Source: Hyphomicrobiales bacterium | GTDB lineage: Bacteria > Pseudomonadota > Alphaproteobacteria > Rhizobiales > CAJQND01 | Length of the DNA stretch: 40,738 nt | Reading direction: 5' to 3' | Assembly: GCA_028285595.1 (NCBI GenBank) | Contig: JANQOW010000159.1 | Span: 1 to 40,738 of the forward strand | Part shown: piece after piece, positions 23,514 to 32,989 of the stretch | Layout: every line of letters starts with the position of its first letter | Numbering within the stretch: position 1 is the first letter of the stretch | Program-made: the position numbers and the translations under genes | Notes under the pieces: generated by a model | Seen by the model: only the letters and a program-made list of their open reading frames with translations | What the model was told of the DNA's origin: nothing | Databases searched by the model: none

Positions 23514-24293
23514 ATGGCGCGCTATCGCATCACCGTTGAGTATGATGGCGGGCCCTTCTGCGGCTGGCAAATGCAGGACAACGGACCCTCCGTTCAAGGT
23601 GCGCTGGTGGACGCGCTCGGCAAGCTGTCTGGCGAAAAGGCTCAGGTCTTCGGCGCGGGACGCACCGATGCCGGCGTGCATGCGCTGGGCCAAGTGGCTC
23701 ACTTCGATCTCTCCACGATCTGGCGGGTGGATAAGATCCGGGACGGGCTGAACTTTCACTTAAAGCCTGCGCCCGTGGCGGTCCTGGACGCAGCAGAGGT
23801 GGATGATGAGTTTCACGCCCGCTTCTCCGCCACCGGACGTCACTACATTTACAAGATCATCAGCCGCCGCCCCCCGCTGACCGTCGAAAAGGGGCGCGCG
23901 TGGCGCGTGTCCAAGCCCTTGGATGCGGATGTGATGCATGAGGCAGGGCAAGCGCTGGTCGGCACGCACGACTTCACCACGTTCCGCTCCGCTCATTGCC
24001 AAGCAAAGTCACCTTACAAGAGCATCGACGTGGTCAGAGTGTCCCAAGAGGGCGACGCCATACTGATCAGGGTCAGCGCGCGATCGTTTCTGCACAACCA
24101 GGTGCGCTCTATCGCCGGTAGCTTGAAGATGGTGGGCGAGGGACTGTGGTCCAAAGACGATCTGCAAAGCGCGCTTGAAGCCGCCGACCGCAGCCGGTGC
24201 GGGCCTGTGGCCCCGCCCGATGGTCTTTATCTCACAAAGGTGGATTACCCTCTCAGAGCGGTTGGGGCAGACCGAACACCTGTTCAATCGTGA
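23514..24293 (+). CDS. truA: tRNA pseudouridine(38-40) synthase
   Basis: A 259-residue TruA protein, which converts uridines 38-40 of tRNA anticodon arms to pseudouridine. The catalytic motif [12 protein letters not shown] has its Asp at 52. [18 protein letters not shown] at the N-terminus and [15 protein letters not shown] near the C-terminus are conserved family segments. It is the last gene of the def-fmt-truA operon. Its final 41 bp overlap the 3' end of a convergent membrane-protein gene. Confidence 0.97.
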   Translation: MARYRITVEYDGGPFCGWQMQDNGPSVQGALVDALGKLSGEKAQVFGAGRTDAGVHALGQVAHFDLSTIWRVDKIRDGLNFHLKPAPVAVLDAAEVDDEFHARFSATGRHYIYKIISRRPPLTVEKGRAWRVSKPLDADVMHEAGQALVGTHDFTTFRSAHCQAKSPYKSIDVVRVSQEGDAILIRVSARSFLHNQVRSIAGSLKMVGEGLWSKDDLQSALEAADRSRCGPVAPPDGLYLTKVDYPLRAVGADRTPVQS

Positions 24294-24825
24294 CCGCCAT
24301 CATATATTCCAGGAACACCACTCCGGCGGCGACGAAACCGCTGCAGTCAAGCGCCTCGCGGGCCACGTACCATGCGTAGACAACCAACCCCAGGAAGACA
24401 AAAAAGCCGAAAAACATCGTCGTTTGCAGGCCCAACACGCCCAAGCTGTAGAGCAACACCGGCACCAGGACCAGGCCAACGGCGATCACCGAGGACCAGT
24501 TATAGGCCGTAACAAACCGCATGTAATTGTGGCTGAGCTTCAGTGCACGCGTGACCGCCAACATCACCGCAACGAAGGCCACCCATTGAAGGGTGAGGTT
24601 AACCGCTTTCCGGGACACGACGGCCGCGGCACTCATCTCTGGGTCTTGGCGCAGGGCAAAGTCTGCCAGCGCGAACACCGGCACAACAAACAGCATGGCC
24701 GCAAAGGAACGCCAGAACCCGTCCTCGGTCAGATTGAAGTTCTTTAGACCGCCAGCATCGCCCCGCAACAGGCGGGCTGCACCAAACACAGAAGCAACGA
24801 TTTCATTGGGACCTGGCAGCGCCAT
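24253..24825 (-). CDS. hypothetical multi-pass membrane protein
   Basis: A 190-residue protein with about five strongly hydrophobic segments (for example [62 protein letters not shown]). No catalytic motif is visible. It resembles small Yip1-like or unassigned membrane proteins of Rhizobiales, but I cannot name a family. The ATG at 24825 starts 1 bp after the dapE stop and is preferred to the in-frame start at 24861, inside dapE. It therefore belongs to the dapD-DUF805-dapE transcript. The 3' end overlaps truA by 41 bp, tail to tail. Confidence 0.8.
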   Translation of the reverse strand: MALPGPNEIVASVFGAARLLRGDAGGLKNFNLTEDGFWRSFAAMLFVVPVFALADFALRQDPEMSAAAVVSRKAVNLTLQWVAFVAVMLAVTRALKLSHNYMRFVTAYNWSSVIAVGLVLVPVLLYSLGVLGLQTTMFFGFFVFLGLVVYAWYVAREALDCSGFVAAGVVFLEYMMAVTIEQVFGLPQPL

Positions 24826-24826
24826 G

Positions 24827-25999
24827 CTAAAGGGCCGCCTCGCGATTGAAGTAGCGGTCAAGCACGGCCCGGTAGGCTCGGGTCAGGGTGTGAAGATCAT
24901 CCACCGGGACACGCTCATTGACCGCGTGAATGGTCTTGTTCACTAAGCCAAATTCCACCACCGGGCAATAGTTCTTGATGAATCGTGCATCCGAGGTGCC
25001 GCCGCCGGTGGAGAGGGAGGGCGAGACATTTGTGGCCCGCCGAACCGCTTCCTGCACGGCGTCAAGATCCGGGCCAGGCTCGGTGACGAAGCTGTCACCG
25101 CTCACAGAAATCTGCAGCGTGTAGTCAACATCGCCGCAACGCTCGCGCACCCAGGCCTCGATGGTTTCAGGGCTGTGTTCGGTGTTGAAGCGCACATTGA
25201 ACTTTGCGGTGGCCTCTGCCGGGATCACGTTGGTGGCCGGGTTGCCCACGTCAAAGCTGGTGACCTGCAATGTGGACGGCTGAAAGTGCGCCGTGCCCTG
25301 ATCCAGGGGTTCCGACATGATAGCATCGACAATGCGGGCAAGGCGCGGCACCGGGTTGTCGGCCTTTTCCGGGTAGGCCGAGTGCCCCTGAACACCGCGA
25401 ACCGTGAGCACGCCGTTGAGGCTGCCGCGGCGGCCGTTCTTGATGGCATCACCCACCTGCTCCGTGCAGGACGGCTCGCCGACAATACAGAAATCGGGCA
25501 CTTGGCCGTTGGCCGCCATCCACTCCAGCACTTTGCGCGTGCCGTTTATGGAAGGACCCTCCTCATCGCCGGTGATCAGCAGGGAGATGGACCCGTTCGG
25601 GGCGCCCGCGTTGTCGTTCAAGAACGCAGCGGTTGCCGCAAGCCAGCAGGCGATGTTGCCTTTCATATCGACCGCGCCGCGCCCATAGAGCACGCCATCT
25701 TCCAAAACCGCATCGAACGGGCCATGGCGCCAGAGCTCCGGATCGCCCGGCGGGACCACGTCGGTGTGGCCGGCAAAGCAGATGTGCGGCGCGCTGGTGC
25801 CGATGCGGGCAAACAGATTGTCCACATCGGGTGTGTCTTCATCAGAAAACGGCAGGCGCCAGCACTCAAAGCCCAGGCTCTCCAAGGCCTGCTGGAGCCA
25901 GGTGAGCGCTCCGCCCTCCTGCGGCGTGACGGACGGACAACGGATCAGCGCTGTGGCTGCAGCCACGGGGTCTGAGAAAGGGGAACCGGTTTCAGCCAT
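24827..25999 (-). CDS. dapE: succinyl-diaminopimelate desuccinylase
   Basis: A 390-residue M20-family metallo-amidase that releases succinate from N-succinyl-LL-diaminopimelate on the route to lysine and peptidoglycan. Zinc-ligand motifs are GHTDVVPPGD (His and Asp), GRGAVDMKGN (Asp) and ITGDEEGPSINGT (Glu-Glu, the first Glu being the general base). GGTSDARFI and FGLVNKTIHAVNE close the C-terminal lid and metal site. It lies 24 bp after the DUF805 gene and in the same operon as dapD, which makes its substrate in the same pathway. Confidence 0.97.
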   Translation of the reverse strand: MAETGSPFSDPVAAATALIRCPSVTPQEGGALTWLQQALESLGFECWRLPFSDEDTPDVDNLFARIGTSAPHICFAGHTDVVPPGDPELWRHGPFDAVLEDGVLYGRGAVDMKGNIACWLAATAAFLNDNAGAPNGSISLLITGDEEGPSINGTRKVLEWMAANGQVPDFCIVGEPSCTEQVGDAIKNGRRGSLNGVLTVRGVQGHSAYPEKADNPVPRLARIVDAIMSEPLDQGTAHFQPSTLQVTSFDVGNPATNVIPAEATAKFNVRFNTEHSPETIEAWVRERCGDVDYTLQISVSGDSFVTEPGPDLDAVQEAVRRATNVSPSLSTGGGTSDARFIKNYCPVVEFGLVNKTIHAVNERVPVDDLHTLTRAYRAVLDRYFNREAAL

Positions 26000-26023
26000 A
26001 TGAACTTGCTTAGCTTTTGGGTT

Positions 26024-26509
26024 TTATACGCCAGATTTCTGCGTTGGATCGGGGCCCCATTGATTGTCGCCCTGGGTGCCCTTCAGAATGCCTAACTCTA
26101 TCAGCGCAAACACCATCACACAAAGGTTTGCCGTTTCCAGCACCTTGCCGAAGAACGTGGGCGTGCGCAGGTAAACGCCCTCGATCACCTCATGGCTGGC
26201 GGTGATCCCGAAAGTCTCCCCCAGCAAAATCAGCGCGTAAGGGGTTAGGAACAGGGCAACCAGCCAGAGCGGACGGTCCCGGTCCTTCAACCGTTTGATC
26301 ATCAGAGCAGAGACAGGGTAGAGCAGGCACATCCCGATCAACGCGTTGATGCGGATGAGAGAGCTCTCGCTGAAGGGCACGTCTTCGTCCAGGAACAGGA
26401 ACACCGTGGCAAAAATGATCACCACGGCCAGCACGGTCAACAACAGCGTGCCGCCCCAATAATGGGAACGGGGGATGCGGCCTTCGAAACCGAACAAGAA
26501 GTCTTTCAT
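26024..26509 (-). CDS. DUF805 membrane protein
   Basis: A 161-residue small membrane protein. FGFEGRIPRSHYW at the N-terminus (the Gly-Arg-x-x-Arg-x-x-(Y/F)W pattern) and ALMIKRLKDRDRPLW in the middle are the DUF805 signature, and three or four membrane segments follow. Function unknown. Its place between dapD and dapE, as in many Rhizobiales genomes, suggests a conserved but unexplained link to the cell-wall precursor pathway, or simple operon hitch-hiking. The gaps are 24 bp to dapE and 18 bp to dapD. Confidence 0.9.
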   Translation of the reverse strand: MKDFLFGFEGRIPRSHYWGGTLLLTVLAVVIIFATVFLFLDEDVPFSESSLIRINALIGMCLLYPVSALMIKRLKDRDRPLWLVALFLTPYALILLGETFGITASHEVIEGVYLRTPTFFGKVLETANLCVMVFALIELGILKGTQGDNQWGPDPTQKSGV

Positions 26510-26527
26510 CAGACGGCCCCCTGGGCC

Positions 26528-27370
26528 CTAGTCGCGCAACAGATCGTTGATCGATGTCTTGGACCGGGTCTGCTCATCCACGGTTTTCACAATCACCGCG
26601 CAATAGAGCGAGGGCCCCATGCTGCCGTCTGGCAACGGCTTGCCCGGCGTGGTGCCGGAGACCACGACCGAATAAGGCGGCACGCGGCCCATGTGAACCT
26701 CGCCGGTCGCCCGGTCGATGATCTTGGTGGAGGCCCCAATGTAGACCCCCATGGAGAGCACAGCCCCCTCGCCCACCACAACGCCTTCAACCACCTCAGA
26801 ACGCGCGCCGATGAAGCAATTGTCTTCGATAATCACCGGACCGGCCTGGAGTGGCTCCAGAACGCCGCCAATGCCAACACCGCCAGAGAGATGGACGTTC
26901 TTGCCGATCTGTGCACACGAGCCCACGGTGACCCAGGTATCGACCATCGTGCCGCTGTCTACAAAGGCGCCCAGGTTGACGAAGGACGGCATCAGAATGA
27001 CATTCGGCGCGATGTGGGCCGAATGGCGCACCACGCAGTTGGGCACCGCCCGGAAGCCGGCGCTGCGGAACTCGTCCTCGCCCCAACCTTCGAACTTGGA
27101 CGGCACCTTGTCCCACCAATGCGCTCCGCCGGGGCCGCCGGAGATTGTGGTCATGTCATTGAGCCGGAACGACAGCAGCACCGCCTTCTTCAGCCACTGA
27201 TTGACCACCCAGCCTTCGGCGCTCTTTTCGGCCACGCGGGCCTCGCCCTTGTCCATAAGATTAAGGGCTTCGTTCACCGCATCGCGGATCTCGCCTTGGG
27301 TTTGCAGGTTGACCTCATCGCGATTGTCGAACGCTGCTTCAATGGTGGCCTGCAATTGTTGCGTGCTCAT
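26528..27370 (-). CDS. dapD: 2,3,4,5-tetrahydropyridine-2,6-dicarboxylate N-succinyltransferase
   Basis: A 280-residue hexapeptide-repeat acyltransferase of the succinylase branch of lysine/diaminopimelate synthesis, using succinyl-CoA. The left-handed beta-helix repeats are visible from [19 protein letters not shown] through [17 protein letters not shown] and [19 protein letters not shown]. The N-terminal helical part contains FRLNDM and the C-terminal part PYSVVVSGT. It is the first gene of dapD-DUF805-dapE-membrane protein and is divergent from the LOG-family gene, with a 118-bp gap that must hold both promoters. Confidence 0.97.
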   Translation of the reverse strand: MSTQQLQATIEAAFDNRDEVNLQTQGEIRDAVNEALNLMDKGEARVAEKSAEGWVVNQWLKKAVLLSFRLNDMTTISGGPGGAHWWDKVPSKFEGWGEDEFRSAGFRAVPNCVVRHSAHIAPNVILMPSFVNLGAFVDSGTMVDTWVTVGSCAQIGKNVHLSGGVGIGGVLEPLQAGPVIIEDNCFIGARSEVVEGVVVGEGAVLSMGVYIGASTKIIDRATGEVHMGRVPPYSVVVSGTTPGKPLPDGSMGPSLYCAVIVKTVDEQTRSKTSINDLLRD

Positions 27371-27488
27371 GGACTTATCTACTCCGGATCAAAAAAATCA
27401 CTTGGCCCTTATCAAGGGCGCCGCCGTTATGCGATGACTTTATCTTCAGTGCAACACGCTGCAACAACTTGAGGGAACTATTCTGACA

Positions 27489-28334
27489 ATGTTTGACACA
27501 CCGAAGCTCACGCGCGAGCGCAAGACGCCCTTCCCCACATCGGAAGAAGACATCATCAGGTCCAGCTTGCAGCCTCACACGCCGCAAACCCAGTCGCCGG
27601 TCTATGAGCTTGCGTTCCACGATCCAGATTTCCTCTGCCGCGAAGAGCTGAGGCCGGTGCGCCTGCAACTGGAGCTGCTGAAGCCGGAATTGATCCTCCA
27701 GGAACACGGGATCACCTCAACCGTTGTGCTGTTTGGCGGCGCGCGCATTCCCGCTCCCGGCGCAGAGCCTGGCGGCAAGACGGAGATTGCCAAGAAGAAC
27801 CTTGCCGCGAATGCCCATTTCTACGAAGAAGCCCGGCGCTTTGCTGTGCTGGCGTCAGAAGAAGCCCTCAAGCGAAATCAGAAGGAATATGTGGTGGTGT
27901 CGGGCGGCGGCCCCGGTGTGATGGAAGCGGCCAACCGCGGCGCGGAAGATGCAGGGGCTCTCTCCATCGGTCTCAACATCGTGCTGCCGCATGAGCAGGC
28001 GCCCAACCACTACGTTTCGCCTGAGCTCTGCTTCAACTTCCACTACTTCGCCATCCGCAAGATGCACTTCCTCATGCGGGCCAAGGCCATTGCCGTGTTC
28101 CCCGGCGGGTTCGGCACGTTGGACGAGATGTTCGAAGTGCTCACCCTGATTCAAACCGAGCGGGTCGCGCCCATGCCCATCATCTTGTTCAACGAGAAGT
28201 TCTGGCGGCGCATCGTGAACTTCGAGGCCCTGGCGGAGGAAGGCACCATCTCGCCGGAAGATCTCGACCTCTTCCAATTTGTGGAAACGGCGGAAGCCGG
28301 TTGGGATATCATCAAGCAGCATTACGGTCTTTAG
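27489..28334 (+). CDS. LOG-family nucleotide 5'-monophosphate nucleosidase-like protein
   Basis: A 281-residue protein of the LOG/TIGR00730 family. The defining motifs are VVSGGGPGVMEAANRGAEDAG and FPGGFGTLDEMFEVLTLIQT (PGGxGTxxE), with Arg and Glu residues that hydrolyse nucleotide monophosphates to ribose phosphate and free base; plant LOG proteins release cytokinins this way, and bacterial relatives degrade purine nucleotides. The protein carries about 80 extra N-terminal residues compared with the 180-200 residue short type, as in the larger Rhizobiales relatives. It is often misannotated as lysine decarboxylase. Eleven bases separate it from the ureohydrolase gene downstream. Confidence 0.88.
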   Translation: MFDTPKLTRERKTPFPTSEEDIIRSSLQPHTPQTQSPVYELAFHDPDFLCREELRPVRLQLELLKPELILQEHGITSTVVLFGGARIPAPGAEPGGKTEIAKKNLAANAHFYEEARRFAVLASEEALKRNQKEYVVVSGGGPGVMEAANRGAEDAGALSIGLNIVLPHEQAPNHYVSPELCFNFHYFAIRKMHFLMRAKAIAVFPGGFGTLDEMFEVLTLIQTERVAPMPIILFNEKFWRRIVNFEALAEEGTISPEDLDLFQFVETAEAGWDIIKQHYGL

Positions 28335-28345
28335 AGGCACTGACG

Positions 28346-29299
28346 ATGAGCACGCATGGGTATGAAGGCGGCCGGTTGAACCTGCCGTTCGTTGGCATCT
28401 GTACGTTCGGCAAGTTTCCTTACGTGGAAGACTGGGACGCCATCGATGCGGACGTGGCCATCCTGGGGGCCCCGTTCGATTTCGGCACCCAATGGCGCGC
28501 CGGGGCCAGGGGTGGTCCGCGCGGCATCCGGGAAGCCTCCACCCTGTTCTCGTTCGGCCATGGCGGGGCCTATGATCATGAGGACGACATCACCTATCTG
28601 CCGGCCGGTGCGGTGAAGATTGTCGATATCGGCGATGCAGACATCGTTCACACAGATACCCTGAAGAGCCACGCAAACATTGAGCACGGGGTGCGCAAGA
28701 TTTTGGACGCCGGCGCCGTGCCGATTGTCTTGGGCGGCGATCATTCCATCAACATCCCCTGCATCAACGCCTTTGAGGGCCAAGAGCCCGTGCACCTGGT
28801 GCAGATCGATGCGCATCTTGACTTCGTGGATGAGCGCCACGGAGTGCGCTATGGCCATGGCAACCCCATGCGCCGGGCGGCGGAGAAGGACTATGTGACC
28901 GGGCTCTCACAGATCGGTATCCGCAACGTCTCCTCAACGGCCAAGGAAGGCTATGAGGACGCACGCAGCATGGGCTCGGACATCTTGTCCGTCCGCCAAT
29001 TCCGCAAGATGGGAGTGGGTGAGGTGCTGGCGCGCATCCCAAAGGATGTGCGCTATTACGTAACCATCGATATTGACGGCTTTGATCCCTCCATTGCGCC
29101 CGGCACCGGCACGCCGAGCCATGGCGGTTTCCTCTACTACGAGGTGCTGGAGCTGCTCGATGGCCTCTGCAAACAGGGGAACATTGTGGGGCTGGATCTT
29201 GTTGAAGTTGCTCCTGACTATGATTTGACTGGCACAACGTCGATTCTGGCGGCACAAATTCTCATGAACACCATTGGACGGATGATGCACCACCGGTAA
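28346..29299 (+). CDS. ureohydrolase (agmatinase/guanidino-acid hydrolase family)
   Basis: A 317-residue member of the arginase/agmatinase superfamily, which hydrolyses a guanidino group to urea and an amine. The dinuclear manganese site is intact: GGDHSI, DAHLDFVDE and DIDGFDPSIAPGTGTPS. The alanine-free agmatinase-like spacing and the N-terminal GRLNLPFVGICTFGKFPYVEDW are closer to SpeB than to arginase, but related guanidinobutyrase and guanidinopropionase enzymes look the same. The ATG at 28346 is used; an upstream in-frame extension would overlap the LOG gene. It is followed 6 bp later by the DUF1194 gene and then by an amidinohydrolase-type gene, suggesting a joint role in guanidino-compound breakdown. 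Confidence 0.88.
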   Translation: MSTHGYEGGRLNLPFVGICTFGKFPYVEDWDAIDADVAILGAPFDFGTQWRAGARGGPRGIREASTLFSFGHGGAYDHEDDITYLPAGAVKIVDIGDADIVHTDTLKSHANIEHGVRKILDAGAVPIVLGGDHSINIPCINAFEGQEPVHLVQIDAHLDFVDERHGVRYGHGNPMRRAAEKDYVTGLSQIGIRNVSSTAKEGYEDARSMGSDILSVRQFRKMGVGEVLARIPKDVRYYVTIDIDGFDPSIAPGTGTPSHGGFLYYEVLELLDGLCKQGNIVGLDLVEVAPDYDLTGTTSILAAQILMNTIGRMMHHR

Positions 29300-29305
29300 A
29301 GCCAG

Positions 29306-30139
29306 ATGAGATCACAGGGCAAACTTGCAGCACTCCTCATTTTACTGGCGCAGCTTGTGCTCGCCAGCCCTGCGGCTGCGGAGGATGTTGATCTTGAGCT
29401 TGTGCTGGCGGTGGACGGTTCGGGCAGCGTCAACGAGCAGGAGTTCGGCCTGCAGCTCGGCGGTATTGCGGCAGCGTTTCGCAGCCCGCGCATCCAGCGG
29501 GCCATCGCCCTTGGGCCCCTGCGCAAAATCGCCGTGGCGCTGATGGTCTGGTCGGATGCTGCGTTCCCGAAGGTTCACACCAAATGGTACGTGATTGATG
29601 GTGCGGCCAGCGCGGAGACCTTCGCGCGGGTTGTAGAGACCTTCTATCCGCGCACCGGGCGCAATCAGGGCCAGGGCGGCGGGGGCACCGGGATCGGGTC
29701 GGGCGTCGCCTTTGCCCTGGATATGCTGACGAAGAACGAGATCAACGGCACGCGCCGGGTGATCGATGTGTCCGGCGATGGCATTGAGACCGAGCCCTGG
29801 TATGGCAAAGCGGTGATCATGCCCCAGGCCAAGGTTATGGCCGCCGCCCTGAAGGTGACCATAAACGGTCTTGCCATTCTGGCGGACTTCCCCAGGCTCG
29901 ATGAGTATTACCGGGACAATGTGATCTCCGGAAACGGCGCCTTCGTGATGCAGGCGGCCGATTTCGTGGACTTTGAAGAGGCCATCAAGGAGAAGCTTTA
30001 CCGGGAGATTCTGGTGGTCATCGGTTCAGGCGAGCCTGAGACGAAATATCGCCCTGCACAGGCCAAACACGATCTGATCTATAGACCGGAGGGCCAGATA
30101 TCGGCCCGCCTGTCTGAGGGAGATGAGAGCGATGGCTGA
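29306..30139 (+). CDS. secreted DUF1194 (VWA-like) protein
   Basis: A 277-residue protein with a signal peptide (residues 1-25, LAALLILLAQLVLASPAAA) and a single von Willebrand A-like domain. The metal-ion site DxSxS is seen as VDGSGSV near residue 37. TGIGSGVAFALDML and VIDVSGDGIETEP give the threonine and aspartate strands of the same site. DUF1194 proteins are common in alphaproteobacteria and have no known role; VWA domains bind proteins through a metal. Its stop overlaps the start of the next gene by 8 bp, so co-expression with the amidinohydrolase is likely, although its periplasmic location separates it from these cytoplasmic enzymes. Confidence 0.88.
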   Translation: MRSQGKLAALLILLAQLVLASPAAAEDVDLELVLAVDGSGSVNEQEFGLQLGGIAAAFRSPRIQRAIALGPLRKIAVALMVWSDAAFPKVHTKWYVIDGAASAETFARVVETFYPRTGRNQGQGGGGTGIGSGVAFALDMLTKNEINGTRRVIDVSGDGIETEPWYGKAVIMPQAKVMAAALKVTINGLAILADFPRLDEYYRDNVISGNGAFVMQAADFVDFEEAIKEKLYREILVVIGSGEPETKYRPAQAKHDLIYRPEGQISARLSEGDESDG

Positions 30140-31010
30140 CGCCAATTGGGGTATCGATAACGACTATGCAACATTGCGCCATGTGCTGCTGGGCAAGCCC
30201 GAGCACTACCGCTGGGTCGATGCAGGACCGCTGACAAAGCGCACCTTACAGAACGCCCACAAGACCGGCGTTGAATTCGACCTCCAGACGGCCATGGCGC
30301 AGCACACCGAGATGGTGCGCATCTACGAGGATGCCGGGGTCACCTGCCACTATCTCAGAGCCGACGAGGTGCTGCACCGCAACTTCTTTGCACGCGATTC
30401 AAGCTGCATGACCCCCTGGGGCGCTCTGATCTGCCACATGCAGCTCAAGTGCCGGCGCGCCGACTATGTGACCGCCATTGAGTTCTATCAATCCAACGAT
30501 ATCCCCATCTGGAAGATGGTGACCGCCGGGCACTTCGAAGGCGGCGATCTGGTGATCTTGAAGCCAGGCCACGCGCTGGTCGGCTATTGCGGCGAGCGCT
30601 CAGAGCAGGAGGGCTCAGAGCAGGTGGCCGCATGGATCAAGGAAAAGGGATGGGATGTGGAGGTGGTGCCCATCCCTGCTCTCTTCGTCCACCTGGACGG
30701 CCTGCTGGTGCCGATTGAGGAAAACCTCGCCGTCACCTGCCTGGATGCGCTGGAGCCCTGGGTGATCGATTGGCTAACGACACGGGGCTATGATTTTATC
30801 GATGTGAGCTTCAAGGAAGCCAAGGGGCTGGGGGTCAATCTCGTGCCGCTCGGCAACAAGAAGATCTTGTCCATGAAGGGCTCCGACGGGCTGAACGCCA
30901 AGCTGCGTGAGCACGGCTATGAGGTTTATGACCCGGACATGTCCATGTTCACCCTGGGCGGTGGCGGGGTGCATTGCCTCTGTCAGGCGCTGGACCGGGA
31001 CCCGGCTTAA
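30132..31010 (+). CDS. amidinotransferase/dimethylarginine dimethylaminohydrolase-family enzyme
   Basis: A 292-residue member of the guanidine-modifying superfamily (DDAH, arginine deiminase, glycine amidinotransferase). The five conserved elements are present: FARDSSCMTPWG, FEGGDLV, HLDGLLVPI, NLVPLGNKKIL and the nucleophilic cysteine in GGGGVHCLCQAL (the first Cys, after GGGGVH, being the expected nucleophile). These give covalent thiouronium catalysis on an arginine-like substrate. Start: ATG at 30132 (MADANWG) is better spaced from GAGGGAG than ATG at 30123. It overlaps the DUF1194 gene by 8 bp. The first enzyme of the unit is a ureohydrolase, so methylarginine or other guanidino compounds are plausible substrates. 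Confidence 0.87.
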   Translation: MADANWGIDNDYATLRHVLLGKPEHYRWVDAGPLTKRTLQNAHKTGVEFDLQTAMAQHTEMVRIYEDAGVTCHYLRADEVLHRNFFARDSSCMTPWGALICHMQLKCRRADYVTAIEFYQSNDIPIWKMVTAGHFEGGDLVILKPGHALVGYCGERSEQEGSEQVAAWIKEKGWDVEVVPIPALFVHLDGLLVPIEENLAVTCLDALEPWVIDWLTTRGYDFIDVSFKEAKGLGVNLVPLGNKKILSMKGSDGLNAKLREHGYEVYDPDMSMFTLGGGGVHCLCQALDRDPA

Positions 31011-31028
31011 ACCCCGCATTTCCCGCTC

Positions 31029-31099
31029 CTCTGCGAAGGCAGGGGTCCATAGCTCGATTTCTCCTGATGCTGAGAAGGTCCCTGCTTTCGCAGGGACGC
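31029..31099. repeat. dispersed inverted repeat, copy A
   Basis: The arms CTGCGAAGGCAGG (from 31031) and CCTGCTTTCGCAG (ending 31093) form a 13-bp hairpin with one G-T pair, around the loop elements CCATAGCTC and GCTGAGAAGGTC. The same element, with compensating changes in the stem, occurs on the opposite strand at 40277-40350. It sits in the convergent gap between the amidinohydrolase gene and the HAD nucleotidase gene. It could act as a bidirectional transcription stop or belong to a small dispersed repeat family (REP/RPE-like); I cannot tell. The rest of the 31011-31250 gap shows no gene. Confidence 0.8.
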
Positions 31100-31250
31100 G
31101 GTATCGCCCCCTTGCGCGCACAAAGTAAACCATCAAGGCCAAATAGCGCGATTCTGGCTTCTAAATCAGCGCTTTACGCGAAATTGGGTTCGTTCGGATA
31201 TACAGACAATTTGGCGGATTTTCGCGATTAAGCCAACTAAAAAGTGGCAT

Positions 31251-31946
31251 TTAAGCCGGTACGATCTTCGACAGGAACCCTGCCAGATCATCGGTCACAT
31301 GATGCACATGCTCGGTATTGCCCGTGTCATCATTCAGTTTGTTGATCATGGCCGCGTCTTCATTGTCGTTATCGTGCACCAGCACCGTGGTCATGCCCAT
31401 ATCGTGCGGCACTTCCAGATTGCGGACAATGTCCTCAAACATAGCCGACCGGTTCGCCGCCACGCCCGTGTGAGACAGAAAGGCCTCATAGGTGGGGCGC
31501 TGAGGCTTGGGCACATAGTCGGCGGCCTTGATGTCGAAGATCTCTTCGAAATGATGGGTGATGCCGATTTCCTGCATGACCCGTTCCGCATGAGCCACCG
31601 TGCCGCTGGTGAAGATCAGCTTCCGGCCCGGCAACCTGGAAATAGCCGCATCCAGATCCGGGTTTGAAAGCAGAACCGAATGATCGATGTCATGCACGAA
31701 GCCCAGAAAGTCATCGGGCTTCACATTGTGCTCCAGCATGAGCCCGCGCAGGGTGGTCCCGTGTTGATAGAAGAACTGCTTTTGGATCTTCCGCGCTTCA
31801 ACCCGGTCGATGTCGAGCAGGTCCGCGATGAACGTGCCCATGCGCACATCAATCTGATCGAACAGGCGGCTGCGAGACGGGTACAGGGTGTTGTCCAAGT
31901 CGAACACCCAGGTGTCCACATGCTCAAATGCTTGCTTCGAGGCCAT
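31251..31946 (-). CDS. HAD-family pyrimidine 5'-nucleotidase
   Basis: A 231-residue HAD phosphatase of the SDT1/YjjG-like pyrimidine 5'-nucleotidase group. Motif I is VFDLDNTLYPS (catalytic Asp-x-Asp), motif II GRKLIFTSGT, motif III includes PKPQRPTYEAF with its Lys, and motif IV FEDIVRNLEVP. The pyrimidine-nucleotidase assignment rests on the DLDNTLY form and context. Start: ATG at 31946, 7 bp after the argB stop; an upstream frame to 32069 would lie in argB. It ends the rpmH-rnpA-yidC-engB-argB transcript, where a HAD gene is usual in Rhizobiales. Confidence 0.88.
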   Translation of the reverse strand: MASKQAFEHVDTWVFDLDNTLYPSRSRLFDQIDVRMGTFIADLLDIDRVEARKIQKQFFYQHGTTLRGLMLEHNVKPDDFLGFVHDIDHSVLLSNPDLDAAISRLPGRKLIFTSGTVAHAERVMQEIGITHHFEEIFDIKAADYVPKPQRPTYEAFLSHTGVAANRSAMFEDIVRNLEVPHDMGMTTVLVHDNDNEDAAMINKLNDDTGNTEHVHHVTDDLAGFLSKIVPA

Positions 31947-31953
31947 TCTTCCC

Positions 31954-32901
31954 TCAATCCAAATCGAGCGTGCTGAGGCGCGTGCCCACGCCATGCTCGG
32001 TAAAAAGTTCCAGCAACACAATATGGGGCACCCGGCCATCCAGGACCACCACGCCATCCACCCCGGCATCCACCACCGACATGCAGGTCTCGATCTTGGG
32101 GATCATGCCGCCCTTGATGGTTCCGTTGCTGATCAGATCACGGGCGCCCTGCAAGGAGAGTTCACGCACCAGCTCGCCTTCCGCGTCCAGCACACCAGCC
32201 ACATCGGTGAGCAGCAGGAGGCGCTTGGCGTTGACCGCAATCGCAATGGCGCCGGCAAACGTGTCCGCATTGATGTTGTAAGTATCGCCTTCCTTGGAGA
32301 CGCCCAGAGGGGCGATGACGGGAATGGCGTCGGAGTACACCAAGGTCTCCAGCACAGTGGCGTTCACCTCAGACGGCTCGCCCACAAAGCCTAGATCAAG
32401 GATGCGCTCAATGTTGCTCTCAGGATCCTTGCGGGTGCGGCGCAGCTTGCGGGCCCGCATCAGGTTGCCGTCCTTGCCTGAGATGCCGATGGCATACCCG
32501 CCGGCCTTCTGGATGTCGGCGACCACCTGCTTGTTGATGGACCCGGCCAGAACCATCTCCACCACTTCCACGGTCTCCCGGTCGGTGACGCGCAAGCCAT
32601 CCTGGAAGTCAGACTTGATCTGCAGGCGCTCCAGCATCCGGCCGATCTGCGGGCCGCCGCCATGGACAACGATGGGGTTCACGCCTGTCTGCTTGAGCTG
32701 AACAATGTCGCGGGCAAACTTCTGAGACAGTTCCGGGCTGCCCATCGCGTGACCGCCATACTTCACGACGACGGTCTCGCCATCATAGTTCTGCATAAAC
32801 GGCAGCGCTTCCGACAGGATGCGCGCCTGGTCTTCGCGGGTGATGTAATCAGGCAAACCCGAGCCTGCGCTCTCGCTGCTATCGTCTTCTTCAATTGCCA
32901 T
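31954..32901 (-). CDS. argB: acetylglutamate kinase
   Basis: A 315-residue amino-acid kinase that phosphorylates N-acetylglutamate, the second step of arginine synthesis. The ATP-binding [10 protein letters not shown] at the start, [16 protein letters not shown] (substrate loop), [11 protein letters not shown] and the final [15 protein letters not shown] are characteristic. The start is uncertain: ATG at 32901 is chosen, but a TTG at 32931 follows AGGAG directly and would add ten residues. It lies between the engB GTPase and the HAD gene. Confidence 0.95.
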   Translation of the reverse strand: MAIEEDDSSESAGSGLPDYITREDQARILSEALPFMQNYDGETVVVKYGGHAMGSPELSQKFARDIVQLKQTGVNPIVVHGGGPQIGRMLERLQIKSDFQDGLRVTDRETVEVVEMVLAGSINKQVVADIQKAGGYAIGISGKDGNLMRARKLRRTRKDPESNIERILDLGFVGEPSEVNATVLETLVYSDAIPVIAPLGVSKEGDTYNINADTFAGAIAIAVNAKRLLLLTDVAGVLDAEGELVRELSLQGARDLISNGTIKGGMIPKIETCMSVVDAGVDGVVVLDGRVPHIVLLELFTEHGVGTRLSTLDLD

Positions 32902-32989
32902 GGTTTCGTCCGGCCCACACACTTCACTCAACTCCTGCTTATAACCGAAAGTGGCCCGCTGGGAACCTGATGATTTTTCATGCGGCCGC

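Noticed and set aside
26462-27472. 336-codon open frame on the plus strand
   Set aside because: It is antisense to dapD and the start of the DUF805 gene, with low-complexity His/Arg/Gly composition.
27489-28334. Lysine decarboxylase
   Set aside because: A common label for this family, but the PGGxGTxxE motif identifies a LOG-type nucleotide hydrolase and no PLP site exists.
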